Assembly: GCF_014195325.1 (NCBI RefSeq)
Contig: NZ_JACIBK010000003.1
Span: forward strand, 62,001-126,000
Source: Rhizobium sp. BK650
GTDB lineage: Bacteria; Pseudomonadota; Alphaproteobacteria; Rhizobiales; Rhizobiaceae
DNA: 64,000 nt
Reading direction: 5' to 3'
The notes under the pieces were generated by a model that was given only the letters and a program-made list of their open reading frames with translations, searched no databases and was not told the origin of the DNA. Position 1 is the first letter of the stretch. Each line of letters begins with the position of its first letter. Both the position numbers and the translations under genes were made by a program. Shown piece after piece: positions 8,554 through 16,803 of this stretch.

Positions 8554-9252
8554 TCAATCCTCTGTCGTAGTCGGGGCTTGGTGCGACAGGGACTCACGGA
8601 TCTCATCGATTTTTCCGTCGGCATTTCCGACGCCGAGGATGGCCTTGGCTTCCTCGAAGGCCGCAGGGCTCAACTGGCCGGAGCGCGTGGCGGCCTCCAG
8701 CGCTTTTTCCAGTGCCGCGTCGCCCAGGACCGGATCGTCGGCTGCGGGCGCGAAGCCGTTGTCGAGCTCGAACTGGGCGTAGGCCGTGGCATAGGCCGAG
8801 ATCGCCGTCATCCGCGGATCGGACGTGTGCATATAGGCCTTATAGCTTCGGTTGAGAGAGTTCAGGCCGGCGAGTTCGGAATGGAGGTTCTTTTGTTTGA
8901 TATCGTCGGTGGTCGTCTTCGCGGTTAGCGATTTCTCGGTGGTCTTGCCGGATTTTCCCCGGGTTTCGCCCTGCAGCGCCGAGCTTCCGGAATGATCGCC
9001 GCTCTTTCCGTGCGTGTCGCTACTTCTATGCGTATCGCTCTGTCCGTGCGTATCGCTCTGTCCGCCGCCATTGCTGTTGCCATGGTCGCCGCCGCTGCCG
9101 CCGCCGTTTCCCCCACCGTTGCCGCCGCCGTTACCGCCGCCATTGCCGCCGCCCTTTGCGAATGCGGCCATATCGAAGCCGGCAATCGCAGCAGGGCTCG
9201 AAGCGATAATGATGGAAAGGGCGGCCATGGATGCCAAAGTTGCGATACGCAT
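8554..9252 (-). CDS. Secreted Gly/Asn-rich low-complexity protein
   Basis: A 232-residue protein with a signal peptide (MRIATLASMAALSIIIA, cleavage likely after AAIAG or nearby). A glycine/asparagine tract of repeated GGGN units follows (about 32-55), then a hydrophilic section with a repeated SDTHG motif (about 60-90), and a conserved-looking alpha-helical C-terminus (about 110-232; LNSLNRSYKAYMHTSDPRM, LGVGNADGKIDEIRESL). AGGAGG stands at ideal distance from the ATG at 9252; the longer frame to 9429 lacks this. The C-terminal domain is not recognised. A decayed duplicate of its 3' end lies immediately downstream. Confidence 0.7.
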   Translation of the reverse strand: MRIATLASMAALSIIIASSPAAIAGFDMAAFAKGGGNGGGNGGGNGGGNGGGSGGDHGNSNGGGQSDTHGQSDTHRSSDTHGKSGDHSGSSALQGETRGKSGKTTEKSLTAKTTTDDIKQKNLHSELAGLNSLNRSYKAYMHTSDPRMTAISAYATAYAQFELDNGFAPAADDPVLGDAALEKALEAATRSGQLSPAAFEEAKAILGVGNADGKIDEIRESLSHQAPTTTED

Positions 9253-9601
9253 CGTTTCCTCCGTTGCGGAACGGTTTTTATTTGAAGGCACCGGATCGCC
9301 GAATCTGAGGGCAATCAGGATTAGGAGGATGTTAGGTGCGAATTGCGGAACTTGCATCGGACCGAGGTCCGGTGTCCGTCGGACCATGGTCTTAAGGAGC
9401 GAGAGATGGTTAAGGTTTCGTCGCCGCACCGTTTGCCAGGCGCCGCCGGCTAGAGCGCCCTTTGAATCTAACGCCTCAGGCTTTCCAAAAATCGATCCCG
9501 ATTTCTGGACCGATGCTGTGGTGACCGCCGATCTGGAATCGGGTGGCTGCCGGTTCCGATATTTCCTACGCCTCCGTGACCATCAAACAGGAGTTTTGGA
9601 C
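9253..9601. other. Intergenic region with a degenerate palindromic repeat
   Basis: A divergent control region between the secreted protein and the SDR gene. Positions about 9473-9518 hold a degenerate copy of the repeat also seen at 40908-40953 and, tandemly, at 63165-63334 (AAATCGAT...CGATTT...CCGATGC). No convincing short gene was seen in the rest. Confidence 0.5.
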
Positions 9602-10360
9602 ATGGAACTGGACAGCAAGACGATCATGATCTCCGGTGCGAGCAGCGGCATCGGAGCGGCTGCCGCTCGGCTGTTTGCGGCGAGAGGCGCAAAACTCGTG
9701 CTCGGTGCGCGGCGGGCTCAGAACCTCGCAGCGCTGGTTTCGGAGATCATCGGGACGGGCGGAACAGCCGTGTCTCTCGCTGGTGATGTGCGCGACGAGA
9801 CCTATGCGCAGGCGCTGGTCGACCGGGCGCTCGATGCTTTCGGCCGGCTCGACGGGGCTTTCAACAATGCCGGCATCGTCGGCGAGATGGGGCCGTTTTC
9901 GGAAATGAGCGCTGCCAATTGGGAGGCGGTGATCTCCACTAACCTGACGAGCGCTTTCTTTGCGCTGAAGGCGCAGCTGCCAGTCATGAAAGCGCAGCGC
10001 AGCGGCTCGATCGTCTTCACCTCGTCCTTCGTCGGATACAGCAATGGCGGCCTGCCGGGCATGGGGGCTTATGCAGCTTCTAAAGCCGGCCTGATCGGCC
10101 TCGTGCAATCGGTCGCCGCCGATTACGCGGCCGATGGTATCAGGATCAACAGCCTGCTGCCCGGCGGCACCATCACGCCCGCCGGGGGCGAGAACAACCC
10201 CGAATTCCTCGATTATATCTCCGGTCTCCATCCGATGAAGCGGATGGCCGCTGCCAAGGAGATCGCACAGGCAGCGCTCTTCCTGCTGTCGGACCAGTCG
10301 AGCTTCATGACCGGCAGCCCGATGATCGTCGATGGCGGCATGTCGGTGCGGCTGCTGTAG
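9602..10360 (+). CDS. SDR family NAD(P)-dependent oxidoreductase
   Basis: A classical short-chain dehydrogenase/reductase of 252 residues. The cofactor loop is SGASSGIG (11-18), NNAG is at about 87-90, the catalytic Ser is in VFTSSFVG, and Tyr/Lys are in YAASK. The C-terminal PMIVDGG is typical. It oxidises or reduces an alcohol/carbonyl substrate with NAD(P)(H); the substrate is unknown. AGGAG lies 8 bases before the ATG. It stands alone, convergent with a truncated MFS gene. Confidence 0.93.
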   Translation: MELDSKTIMISGASSGIGAAAARLFAARGAKLVLGARRAQNLAALVSEIIGTGGTAVSLAGDVRDETYAQALVDRALDAFGRLDGAFNNAGIVGEMGPFSEMSAANWEAVISTNLTSAFFALKAQLPVMKAQRSGSIVFTSSFVGYSNGGLPGMGAYAASKAGLIGLVQSVAADYAADGIRINSLLPGGTITPAGGENNPEFLDYISGLHPMKRMAAAKEIAQAALFLLSDQSSFMTGSPMIVDGGMSVRLL

Positions 10361-10408
10361 GGTGAGATGGCCTCGGCGGTGGTGGCGCCGCCCGAGGCCG
10401 AGTTCAGA

Positions 10409-10797
10409 TTATTGTGCTCTGGCCGATATCCCTTCGAAGACGCGAGCGAAGACAAGGGCCATGGCTGATAGCATCAGCCCGCCGGCGAGCAGGAAAGTCA
10501 GTTTCATGCCGGCCGAAATCGCCGCCGGCGCCGCATGAATGAAATCCTGCGTGCCGGCGCCATAGGCGAAGACGGCGCCCATGAGGGATGCGCCTGACAT
10601 CAGGCCGATATTGCGCGAGAGGCCGAGCAGGCCGGAGGCCGTGCCGCGACGGTCCTTCGGCACATCGGCAAGGGCTGCCGTATTGTTGGCAGCCTGGAAA
10701 AGCTGGTATCCGGGCGTGAGCACGATGATGGCTGCAACATAGCCCGCGACGCCCGAAAGCTGCGGCAGGATTGCCAGCGCCGGACGATTGGCCGGTG
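10409..10797 (-). pseudogene. MFS transporter, C-terminal remnant
   Basis: The minus-strand frame reads RPALAILPQLSGVAGYVAA, then TPGYQLFQAANNTA, DRRGTASGLLGLSRNIGLM and two more helices. This is the last third of a 12-14-helix major facilitator transporter. The reading frame enters from about 10797 with no start codon and no upstream helices; immediately beyond lies the HNH gene. GTG at 10723 could act as a start but would give a nonfunctional 104-residue piece. The gene appears truncated by a recombination or insertion at about 10.8 kb. Confidence 0.75.
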
Positions 10798-10802
10798 GCG
10801 GT

Positions 10803-11135
10803 TCACTCCCGCCGGCGGTTGCTGCGTCGCGTGCTGTCGTAAAAGCCGGGCGGCTTCTTCTTCACCCAGGCGACGAAGGTCTGGATGGCGGGGTGGGCGA
10901 GAAGAGCCTCGACGGTCGCATAGGACTGTTTCAGCTCCGCCTCACTGAACTGGGCATGGATCTGGCGATGGCAGATGCGGTGCAGGACCTGGGTTTCGCG
11001 CCCGCCGCGGCTCTTCGGCACGAGATGATGCTCATCCCGCTGCTCGGGGGGCACGAACCGGCCGCAGAGCGGGCAGATGTCGGGTTCCGGAGCTTGATAC
11101 CAGGAGGTGACGTCTTGGTTTTTCTTTCGCGGCAT
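10803..11135 (-). CDS. HNH endonuclease-like protein
   Basis: A 110-residue protein with a zinc knuckle CPLCGR (21-26) and a beta-beta-alpha-metal core (DEHHLVPKSRGG, then VLHRICHRQIH). This is an HNH nuclease fold like that of standalone HNH proteins in Alphaproteobacteria. DNA cleavage is inferred from family only. The start at MPRKKN was chosen because the longer frame to 11315 is not conserved in character; no strong ribosome binding site is visible. It abuts the truncated end of an MFS gene, suggesting it arrived with, or was exposed by, the event that cut that gene. Confidence 0.8.
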   Translation of the reverse strand: MPRKKNQDVTSWYQAPEPDICPLCGRFVPPEQRDEHHLVPKSRGGRETQVLHRICHRQIHAQFSEAELKQSYATVEALLAHPAIQTFVAWVKKKPPGFYDSTRRSNRRRE

Positions 11136-11331
11136 GGGGCGTAGATTAGCCGCAAGCCTGAGCGACAGGCAACCGATCGTCACACCGTTCGCGGCGGCCG
11201 ATCGCTCGATGCGGTCATCGCAAGATCGGCTGCAGGACTCGTTCCGGAATTTTTTTAGCCCGCAGTGTCGGACCGGGTAGGTCTGGCACGTCCTGGAGGC
11301 ATTGCAAGAGTTCAATCCAAAGGAGGATCAC

Positions 11332-11775
11332 ATGCCGAGCACAATTCGTCTTCACCGCGTTCTGGCCACCAGCCCGGACAAAATCTATCGCGCCTTCCTG
11401 GAAGCCGATGCAGTCGCCAAGTGGCTCCCGCCGAACGGCTTTACCTGCACGGTGCACCATCTGGAGCCTGTCGTCGGCGGAACGCACAGGATGTCTTTCC
11501 GCAACTTCACGACCGGCCATAGCCATTCCTTCGGCGGTGAATATCTGGAACTCGTTCCCGGCCAGAAGCTTCGCTATACCGACAAATTCGACGACGCCAA
11601 TCTGCCCGGCCAGATGGAGGTCACCGTGACGCTGACGAAGGTTTCGGTCGGCACCGAACTTGAGATCGTGCAGTCCGGCATCCCGGATTTCATCCCGCCG
11701 GAGGCCTGCTATCTCGGCTGGCAGGAATCGCTGCGCAATCTCGCCCGCCTCGCCGAGCCTGAAATCAACCAGTAA
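11332..11775 (+). CDS. SRPBCC (AHSA1-like) family protein
   Basis: A 147-residue START/Bet v1-fold protein: RVLATSPDKIYRAFLEADAVAKWLPP is the typical N-terminal helix-strand of AHSA1-like proteins, followed by TTGHSHSFGGEYLELVPGQ and a C-terminal helix LGWQESLRNLARLAE. Such proteins bind hydrophobic ligands or act as stress or regulatory partners. GGAGG is 6 bases before the ATG. The VOC gene follows after 42 bases on the same strand, so the two may be co-transcribed. Confidence 0.85.
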   Translation: MPSTIRLHRVLATSPDKIYRAFLEADAVAKWLPPNGFTCTVHHLEPVVGGTHRMSFRNFTTGHSHSFGGEYLELVPGQKLRYTDKFDDANLPGQMEVTVTLTKVSVGTELEIVQSGIPDFIPPEACYLGWQESLRNLARLAEPEINQ

Positions 11776-11817
11776 GCATGGGACTTGGTAATTTGAGACG
11801 ATGAGGGAGACCGGGGC

Positions 11818-12264
11818 ATGGCGCTCAAGCGAATGGACAATGTCGGAATCGTCGTCGAAGATCTCGGAAAGGCGATCGATTTCTTTCGCGAACTTGGCCT
11901 CGAACTGGAGGGGCAGGCCATGATCGAAGGAGAATGGGCCGGGCGTATAACCGGACTGGGCGACCAGCGTGTCGAGATTGCGATGATGCGCACGCCAGAC
12001 GGACACAGCCGGCTCGAGCTTTCCCGTTTCCTTGCGCCTGACGTCATCGCTGATCACCGCAACGCTCCGGTCAACGCGTTCGGCTATCTTCGCGTCATGT
12101 TCGCCGTCGACGATATCGACGAAACGCTCGACAGGCTGCGTGCGCGCGGCGCCGAGCTCGTGGGCGATGTCGTCCAGTATCAGGACGCCTATCGGCTCTG
12201 CTACATCCGCGGACCCGAAGGGATTCTCATCGGCCTTGCCGAGGAACTTGGGCGAGCGCAATAG
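11818..12264 (+). CDS. VOC family (glyoxalase/bleomycin resistance-like) protein
   Basis: A 148-residue protein made of two beta-alpha-beta-beta-beta modules of the vicinal oxygen chelate fold: MDNVGIVVEDLGKAIDFFRELG at the start, AFGYLRVMFAVDDIDETLDRL in the middle, and IRGPEGILIGLAEEL at the end. VOC proteins bind a divalent metal and act as lyases, isomerases or dioxygenases; the final glutamate in the LAEEL region could be a metal ligand. The substrate is unknown. It probably shares a transcript with the preceding SRPBCC gene. Confidence 0.88.
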   Translation: MALKRMDNVGIVVEDLGKAIDFFRELGLELEGQAMIEGEWAGRITGLGDQRVEIAMMRTPDGHSRLELSRFLAPDVIADHRNAPVNAFGYLRVMFAVDDIDETLDRLRARGAELVGDVVQYQDAYRLCYIRGPEGILIGLAEELGRAQ

Positions 12265-12490
12265 AGGAGGGCCGGGTTCGCATCTGCGGATCCGGCCGTT
12301 CTGTGGCTGCTGCCGGGGCCGGCTGCCGTGATGAACACTAAGAACACAACAGCGAATTTGTCACTGTGTCGGCTGAGGATGTTATCAGTCGCAACAAGCG
12401 CCGATAGTGGCATAGAACCGGCCTTTGAACCGGCGGAAATCCCGCGCTTGCCGCCCAGATTATGGCAAGCAGTCAGAGCATCATCGACCG

Positions 12491-13816
12491 CTATTGGCGA
12501 AAAGGGGTGACGGAGCCGGTTGCTGGTTGCACTTTCGGGGGCAGGGATTTCGAGCCGCCGAGGCCTTGCGTATCCGCTATTTTTGCAAGCTCCAGATCCT
12601 CTGGAAAGTCGTAGACCTTGGCGAGCGATCGATCCAGCAGAGCCATTTCCGTTTCAAGGGCAGGCCGGCGAAATTCGGGCAGCACTTGCAGCCCATATTC
12701 CAGCACGGCCCGCAGGCGGCGGGCGATCTGAAAGTTCTCGGCGCCGTAGAGCCTGATTTCGCTGAAGGTCAGCTTCACGAAATCCTCCCAGTTCGGGGTC
12801 CTGCAGATGAGCCGCAATTGCCCGGCCGCGCCGAAGATCTCCTGCTTGCCGAGGTCACGCTTGCCGACGAAGCAGAGCAGGCGCTGCAGTTGATCGATCG
12901 CAAGCACGGCCGTCGTCGGATCGTTGATCGCTTTCGAAAGCGCCTTGATCGCGATGTCGACGATGATCCGGAAGGCGAAAGTCGCGTCCTGTTCGAGGGT
13001 GCGTTCCGGTCCGAAGGCAATCAGCGATTTCAGCTTGTCTTCGTCCGGTGACAGGATGCCGTAGAGCCGGAAGAGGGGCTCGCCGGAGGCGACGAAGTCG
13101 CCGATCCGCGGGACGAGCTCTATGACGGAGCGGGTCTTCTCGGCCTGCGCCAGCAGGCGGCTTTTGTTGACGGCAAGCACAATGGCAGGCCGCCCCCGGT
13201 AGAGGATGACCCTGTCCGGCTCGTTGACGGGGCGCAGATGCGTGGCGACCGTGTCGGCCTCGGCCTTCGCCATTTCCGGGTAGACCTCGTCGACCACCGC
13301 GCGACCTTGCTCGCTCACGCGCAGGATGATGCTCACCGGCCGCAGCAGGCGGGCGGCATAGTCGATCAGATAGAGGAAGGCGGCGATGGACAGAAAACCG
13401 AGCAGGCCGGCTAACTCCACGATTGCCTGCGGGACGGCAGCTTCCAGCCGCACCAACGCCCCGGTCGCAAAGAGCAGGGTGAATGTGAAAAGCCCGACGG
13501 TAAAGCGGATGGCATTGTCATTCAGCAATGTCGTCGCAATGATCCTGGGCGTCAGTTGGCCGCCTGCGATCTGAATCGCCACCAGCAGCGAGCCGAAGGT
13601 GAAGACGACGAAGGTCAGCGTCATCGTGATGATCGTCTCGAGCAGCCTCTGGGTACCCTCCGTTCCCCAGGGCCAAGGTTCGATCCAGAGGATCCACGGC
13701 TCAAGCAGAGAGACGATGCGAATTGCCATGACATAGAGGAGCAAGGCTATGAACGGCACCAGCCACAGCGACGACTTGATGTAGCTCTTCAGGCTATAGA
13801 GCCGGTTCCAGCCCAT
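12491..13816 (-). CDS. DUF2254 family membrane protein
   Basis: A 441-residue protein with four hydrophobic segments in the first 170 residues (around 15-35, 60-85, 105-125 and 135-155). TFVVFTFGSLLVAIQIAGGQLTPRI is characteristic of DUF2254. A large cytosolic C-terminal part follows with ALSKAINDPTTAVLAID. Function is unknown; family members are predicted inner-membrane proteins. The upstream intergenic stretch 13817-13960 separates it from a small secreted protein gene on the same strand. Nothing was recognised in 12265-12490. Confidence 0.88.
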   Translation of the reverse strand: MGWNRLYSLKSYIKSSLWLVPFIALLLYVMAIRIVSLLEPWILWIEPWPWGTEGTQRLLETIITMTLTFVVFTFGSLLVAIQIAGGQLTPRIIATTLLNDNAIRFTVGLFTFTLLFATGALVRLEAAVPQAIVELAGLLGFLSIAAFLYLIDYAARLLRPVSIILRVSEQGRAVVDEVYPEMAKAEADTVATHLRPVNEPDRVILYRGRPAIVLAVNKSRLLAQAEKTRSVIELVPRIGDFVASGEPLFRLYGILSPDEDKLKSLIAFGPERTLEQDATFAFRIIVDIAIKALSKAINDPTTAVLAIDQLQRLLCFVGKRDLGKQEIFGAAGQLRLICRTPNWEDFVKLTFSEIRLYGAENFQIARRLRAVLEYGLQVLPEFRRPALETEMALLDRSLAKVYDFPEDLELAKIADTQGLGGSKSLPPKVQPATGSVTPFRQ

Positions 13817-13960
13817 GTTTTTCCCCCGGTGTCCAGGTCCCCGCCCGGCAGATGCCGCGCCGTTCTTGCTGTCGATCGGCGCGGTACAATCTTGGTGCGC
13901 TTGAAAGGCGGGACTGCCAATTTCCGGCCGTTCCAGCTGTTATGCCCAAAACGCCTGATC

Positions 13961-14218
13961 TTAGTATTTAAGGTCGCGCGCAGTCTGGCGGCCGCTCTGC
14001 TTGGTCTGCCGCTTGTCCTGTCGGCAGGCGGCATTGCTCTTTTCGTTGGCAGCGCGACAGGCCTGTTTCGTATCGCGCGCGCCCTGCCGCGTATCCTGCT
14101 TGACGTCTCGTCCGGCGCGTCGTTGCTGTGCCTGCTCCGTGCTCCATGAGATATCCGGCAACGTTGCAAGGAACATCGTGGCCAACAGAGCTGTACACAA
14201 GGGTTTCAATCTCACCAT
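13961..14218 (-). CDS. Small secreted Arg/Gln/Lys-rich protein
   Basis: An 85-residue protein with a signal peptide (MVRLKPLCTALLATMFLATLP, cleavage around DISWS) and a mature part rich in Arg, Gln, Asp and Lys with two cysteines (QACRAAN, AACRQDK), strongly basic and helical. GGAG/GAGG precedes the ATG at 14218. No family is recognised. The longer frame to 14326 lacks a signal-like N-terminus. Confidence 0.6.
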   Translation of the reverse strand: MVRLKPLCTALLATMFLATLPDISWSTEQAQQRRAGRDVKQDTRQGARDTKQACRAANEKSNAACRQDKRQTKQSGRQTARDLKY

Positions 14219-14593
14219 TGCCTCACTCCTCTCGACATGCCTCCGAATCCCCCTCGGAAGGTTCATGGTCTTGGGCAAGTGCGTGCACGGGCGATCCCGC
14301 GTCAGAACAAGTGGCGATAAGATCATCCGTAGAGGATCGCGCTTCAGGATTTCGCCCAGCCTTCGATCGCGACCACCGGATCGAGATCGACCCTGCCATT
14401 ATGCACGAAACGGCTCAACAGCCACGTATATTACTGTAGGACACAGGACGCGGGCCGCGTGGGGCAAGGCCTTAAGTCTTTGAATCGACACATCAGACTT
14501 TCAGAAAACGGTGTCCACCATATCAAAGTATGATTTCGCCTGCCGGAATATCTGCGAGGATCGTTTCATTGCTCTAACGGCAGGAGAGTTTCG
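14219..14593. other. Divergent promoter region without genes
   Basis: A 375-base divergent region between the small secreted protein and cytochrome P460. It is less GC-rich toward 14430-14590. No ORF with a credible ribosome binding site, hairpin-T terminator or repeat copy was noticed. Confidence 0.4.
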
Positions 14594-15115
14594 ATGAAGC
14601 GGATTATCGCGGTGTCCCTGGCGGCCGGTCTGGCGACCGGCCTGATCGGTTACAATACGACAGCGTCCGGGGAGACCGATGCCGCACGCGCGCCGGCGCT
14701 GACCGAACTTCCCGACGGTTACCGCGACTGGCGGCTGATCACCGTGGCGCATGAGGAGGGCAAGCTCAACGATATCAGAGCCGTCCTGGGCAACGATATC
14801 GCGATCAGGGCCTTCCGGGAGGGGGCTGCTACCTTTCCCGACGGCACCATCATCGGGCGCCTCGCCTGGGATTATCACCCGCTGGAGGAAAGCAAGGCAG
14901 CCTTCGGCGCTCCCCAGTCTTTCGTCGCGGGATTGCCGAAGAACGGCGTGCAGTTCATGGTCAAGGATGCAAAGAAGTTCGCCGCGACCGGCGGCTGGGG
15001 ATATGTCGAGTTCGATGACGGCAAACCTTCCACGACAGCAATGCCTGAAGCCTGCTTTTCCTGCCACTCAATCGTCAAGGACCGCGACTTCGTGTTCAGC
15101 CGGTACGCGCCGTGA
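14594..15115 (+). CDS. Cytochrome P460 family protein
   Basis: A 173-residue periplasmic haem protein. A signal peptide (MKRIIAVSLAAGLATGLIG) is followed by PDGYRDWRLITVAHEEGKLNDIRAVLGND, typical of the P460 family. The c-type haem motif CFSCH lies at 154-158 close to the C-terminus. P460 cytochromes oxidise hydroxylamine or NO-type nitrogen species, and related cytochrome c'-beta proteins bind NO; the role here is inferred. A 14-codon scrap of a second P460 3' end lies at 15681-15722, pointing to a lost tandem copy. Confidence 0.88.
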   Translation: MKRIIAVSLAAGLATGLIGYNTTASGETDAARAPALTELPDGYRDWRLITVAHEEGKLNDIRAVLGNDIAIRAFREGAATFPDGTIIGRLAWDYHPLEESKAAFGAPQSFVAGLPKNGVQFMVKDAKKFAATGGWGYVEFDDGKPSTTAMPEACFSCHSIVKDRDFVFSRYAP

Positions 15116-15201
15116 GGCGGTCGTCTGTCCTGATTTCGACTATCCGTATAAAGACCGCTGTTGCGGATGAAGGTGTCGGGGCGGCGCAGTCGAGGTTGGA
15201 T

Positions 15202-15657
15202 ATGAAGCTTGCGATCTGTCTTCTTGCCATATGGTCGCTGGGCAGCGCCGCCGCGACACCGCTATTGCCAGCGTCAGCCGGCACTTCCGATGCGGAGGCG
15301 TCGGCGCCGGGTTGCGCCGATTTCCTGACGCAGATGGGGAAGAAGCCCGCTCATGCAGAATATGCCGGGTGCAGCTATGCGCCGGATCGCCAGGGCAAAC
15401 CGCTTGAGGCGACATACCGCGTATCCGGCCGGTTTGCGGCTGCCACCGAGGCCTATCTCATCAAGGCCGTGGGTTTGAACCGCCTCAAGCGTTCCTGTTG
15501 CATATGGGATTCGCCCGCCAGCCAGTTCCGCGATTCAATGGGTCGCGACTTCCTGATCTCCATGGTCTCGGAGGAAACCATGGTTTCCAGCCGCAGCGAG
15601 TGGCCGCGGATCGTCGTGTTCGAGATCACGGTTGAGACGTTTACCGAGGAAATGTGA
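15202..15657 (+). CDS. Secreted small protein, DUF4952-like
   Basis: A 151-residue protein with a signal peptide (MKLAICLLAIWSLGSAAA). The mature part has cysteines (PGCADF, YAGCSYA, KRSCCIW) and a compact alpha/beta pattern: CADFLTQMGKKPAHAEYAGC, then AATEAYLIKAVGLNRLKRSCC and GRDFLISMVSEET. It resembles DUF4952 proteins, of unknown function. GAGG supports the ATG at 15202. It follows the cytochrome P460 gene by 86 bases on the same strand and may be co-transcribed. Confidence 0.6.
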   Translation: MKLAICLLAIWSLGSAAATPLLPASAGTSDAEASAPGCADFLTQMGKKPAHAEYAGCSYAPDRQGKPLEATYRVSGRFAAATEAYLIKAVGLNRLKRSCCIWDSPASQFRDSMGRDFLISMVSEETMVSSRSEWPRIVVFEITVETFTEEM

Positions 15658-15680
15658 CGAGGTGGATATCAATCCGCTGG

Positions 15681-15722
15681 CCCAAGGATCGCGACTTCTT
15701 GTTCAACCGGTACCCACCCTGA
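15681..15722 (+). pseudogene. Remnant of a second cytochrome P460 3' end
   Basis: Fourteen codons read PKDRDFLFNRYPP-stop, nearly matching the end of the P460 gene (VKDRDFVFSRYAP-stop at 15074-15115); the DNA match extends a little upstream (TCAATC). The haem motif and the rest are missing. It is most simply the leftover of a tandem duplicate deleted by recombination, with the DUF4952-like gene between. Confidence 0.65.
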
Positions 15723-15789
15723 CGGCTATCGTTTCGGACACAGCATTATGTTCCCAGCGAAAAGCGGCATGTCGTTCCATCTCCGGGAG

Positions 15790-16086
15790 TTACTTGACAT
15801 CTGAACATTGCCAATTTCCGACGATGCAGGCGATGCCGGGTGTCGAGCAGATCAAGCCTTCCTTGTCGGACTGGCTGCAAATGCTGCAACCATCAGTTAA
15901 TGATCTGCAGGTCGGGTGGGCCTTTATGAATGCCTGGAGCTTGTTGTCCGGGGTGGCGGGCGTCGGCGCTGCTGCACCACTGCCCGCAGGCGGAGGCATC
16001 GGGGCGCTTTCTTCGGAATATGCGCCATGAGACAGGAAGAGTGCGAGGAGAACGGGTCTGGCAAGAACGGAAAGTGGCTTCACCAT
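15790..16086 (-). CDS. Small secreted cysteine-rich protein
   Basis: A 98-residue protein. The N-terminus MVKPLSVLARPVLLALFLSHG is a signal peptide, followed by a Pro/Ala linker and a cysteine-rich C-terminal domain with six Cys (TCRSLTDGCSICSQSD, LICSTPGIACIVGNWQCS). A disulfide-stabilised fold in the periplasm or outside is likely. No family is recognised. An in-frame ATG at 16107 is a possible alternative start. Confidence 0.5.
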   Translation of the reverse strand: MVKPLSVLARPVLLALFLSHGAYSEESAPMPPPAGSGAAAPTPATPDNKLQAFIKAHPTCRSLTDGCSICSQSDKEGLICSTPGIACIVGNWQCSDVK

Positions 16087-16221
16087 GTGCTGTCGTCCCC
16101 TGGTCATTGGGTTGCGAACCTTACATTTCTTGGCGCGCTGTAAACCCGCCCGCCGTCATTCGATCTGCGCATCCAGCTGCTGCGCGACGGTCTCATAGTG
16201 GCGCGACGAGGCGGCATTCCC

Positions 16222-16662
16222 CTATTTGGCGTAAAGGGTGGCAACGTCGCGAGCAGCCTTTGCCGCCGCGCGGAAGGCGTCGAGCCTGACTTGCGGCTCC
16301 AGTTCCGCATCGCTGCCGATATCGCCATTCTTGAATCGGCCGACCCGATAGCCTTCGTCGTCGATCACGCCGATGACAGGCACACCGGCCTGCATCTCCC
16401 CAAAGAAAGCCGGACCGGCACGATCGCCGTCGCGGCGGCGCAGCATTCCCGGTCCGGACGCCTTGTTGTCGGGACAAGCGCCGGTCCAGTAGGTCGGGCC
16501 AGCCGTGAGGGACGCGGGGGAGACGAATTGGCAATGGCTTGCCGGATCCTTGGACCATGCCGGCCCGCCAGACGGCTCCTGCGCCTGCGAGGGGGTTGCG
16601 CACCACAGGGATGTGACGACCGCCAGGGCGGATGCGGCCATCGGTAATTTTTGCTGCTGCAA
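16222..16662 (-). CDS. Secreted protein of unknown function (MORN-like segment)
   Basis: A TTG start at 16662, with AGAGGAAG upstream, gives 146 residues with a good signal peptide (LPMAASALAVVTSLWCA, cleavage after SQA). The mature part contains TYWTGACPDNKASGPG and VGRFKNGDIGSD, which resemble MORN-type turns, and ends in a helix. ATGs at 16704 and 16641 are alternatives; the first has a non-signal acidic N-terminus and the second lacks a ribosome binding site. Confidence 0.5.
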   Translation of the reverse strand: MQQQKLPMAASALAVVTSLWCATPSQAQEPSGGPAWSKDPASHCQFVSPASLTAGPTYWTGACPDNKASGPGMLRRRDGDRAGPAFFGEMQAGVPVIGVIDDEGYRVGRFKNGDIGSDAELEPQVRLDAFRAAAKAARDVATLYAK

Positions 16663-16803
16663 CTCTGTGTCTTCCTCTTCTGGTCCGGCCTCACTCCATC
16701 CCACGACCCCTGCTAAATTTCCAGCCGGGCTTAAGGCGAGCGGCAGGCTTTTGCGACTGATTTCATGATCCTGACACGATGCAGAGCTTGTCGCGTTGCG
16801 GCA

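Noticed and set aside
9070..9170. Regular CCGCCGTTGCCGCC pattern as a tandem or CRISPR-like array
   Set aside because: It is the codon repeat for the GGGN tract of the secreted protein, with no spacers.
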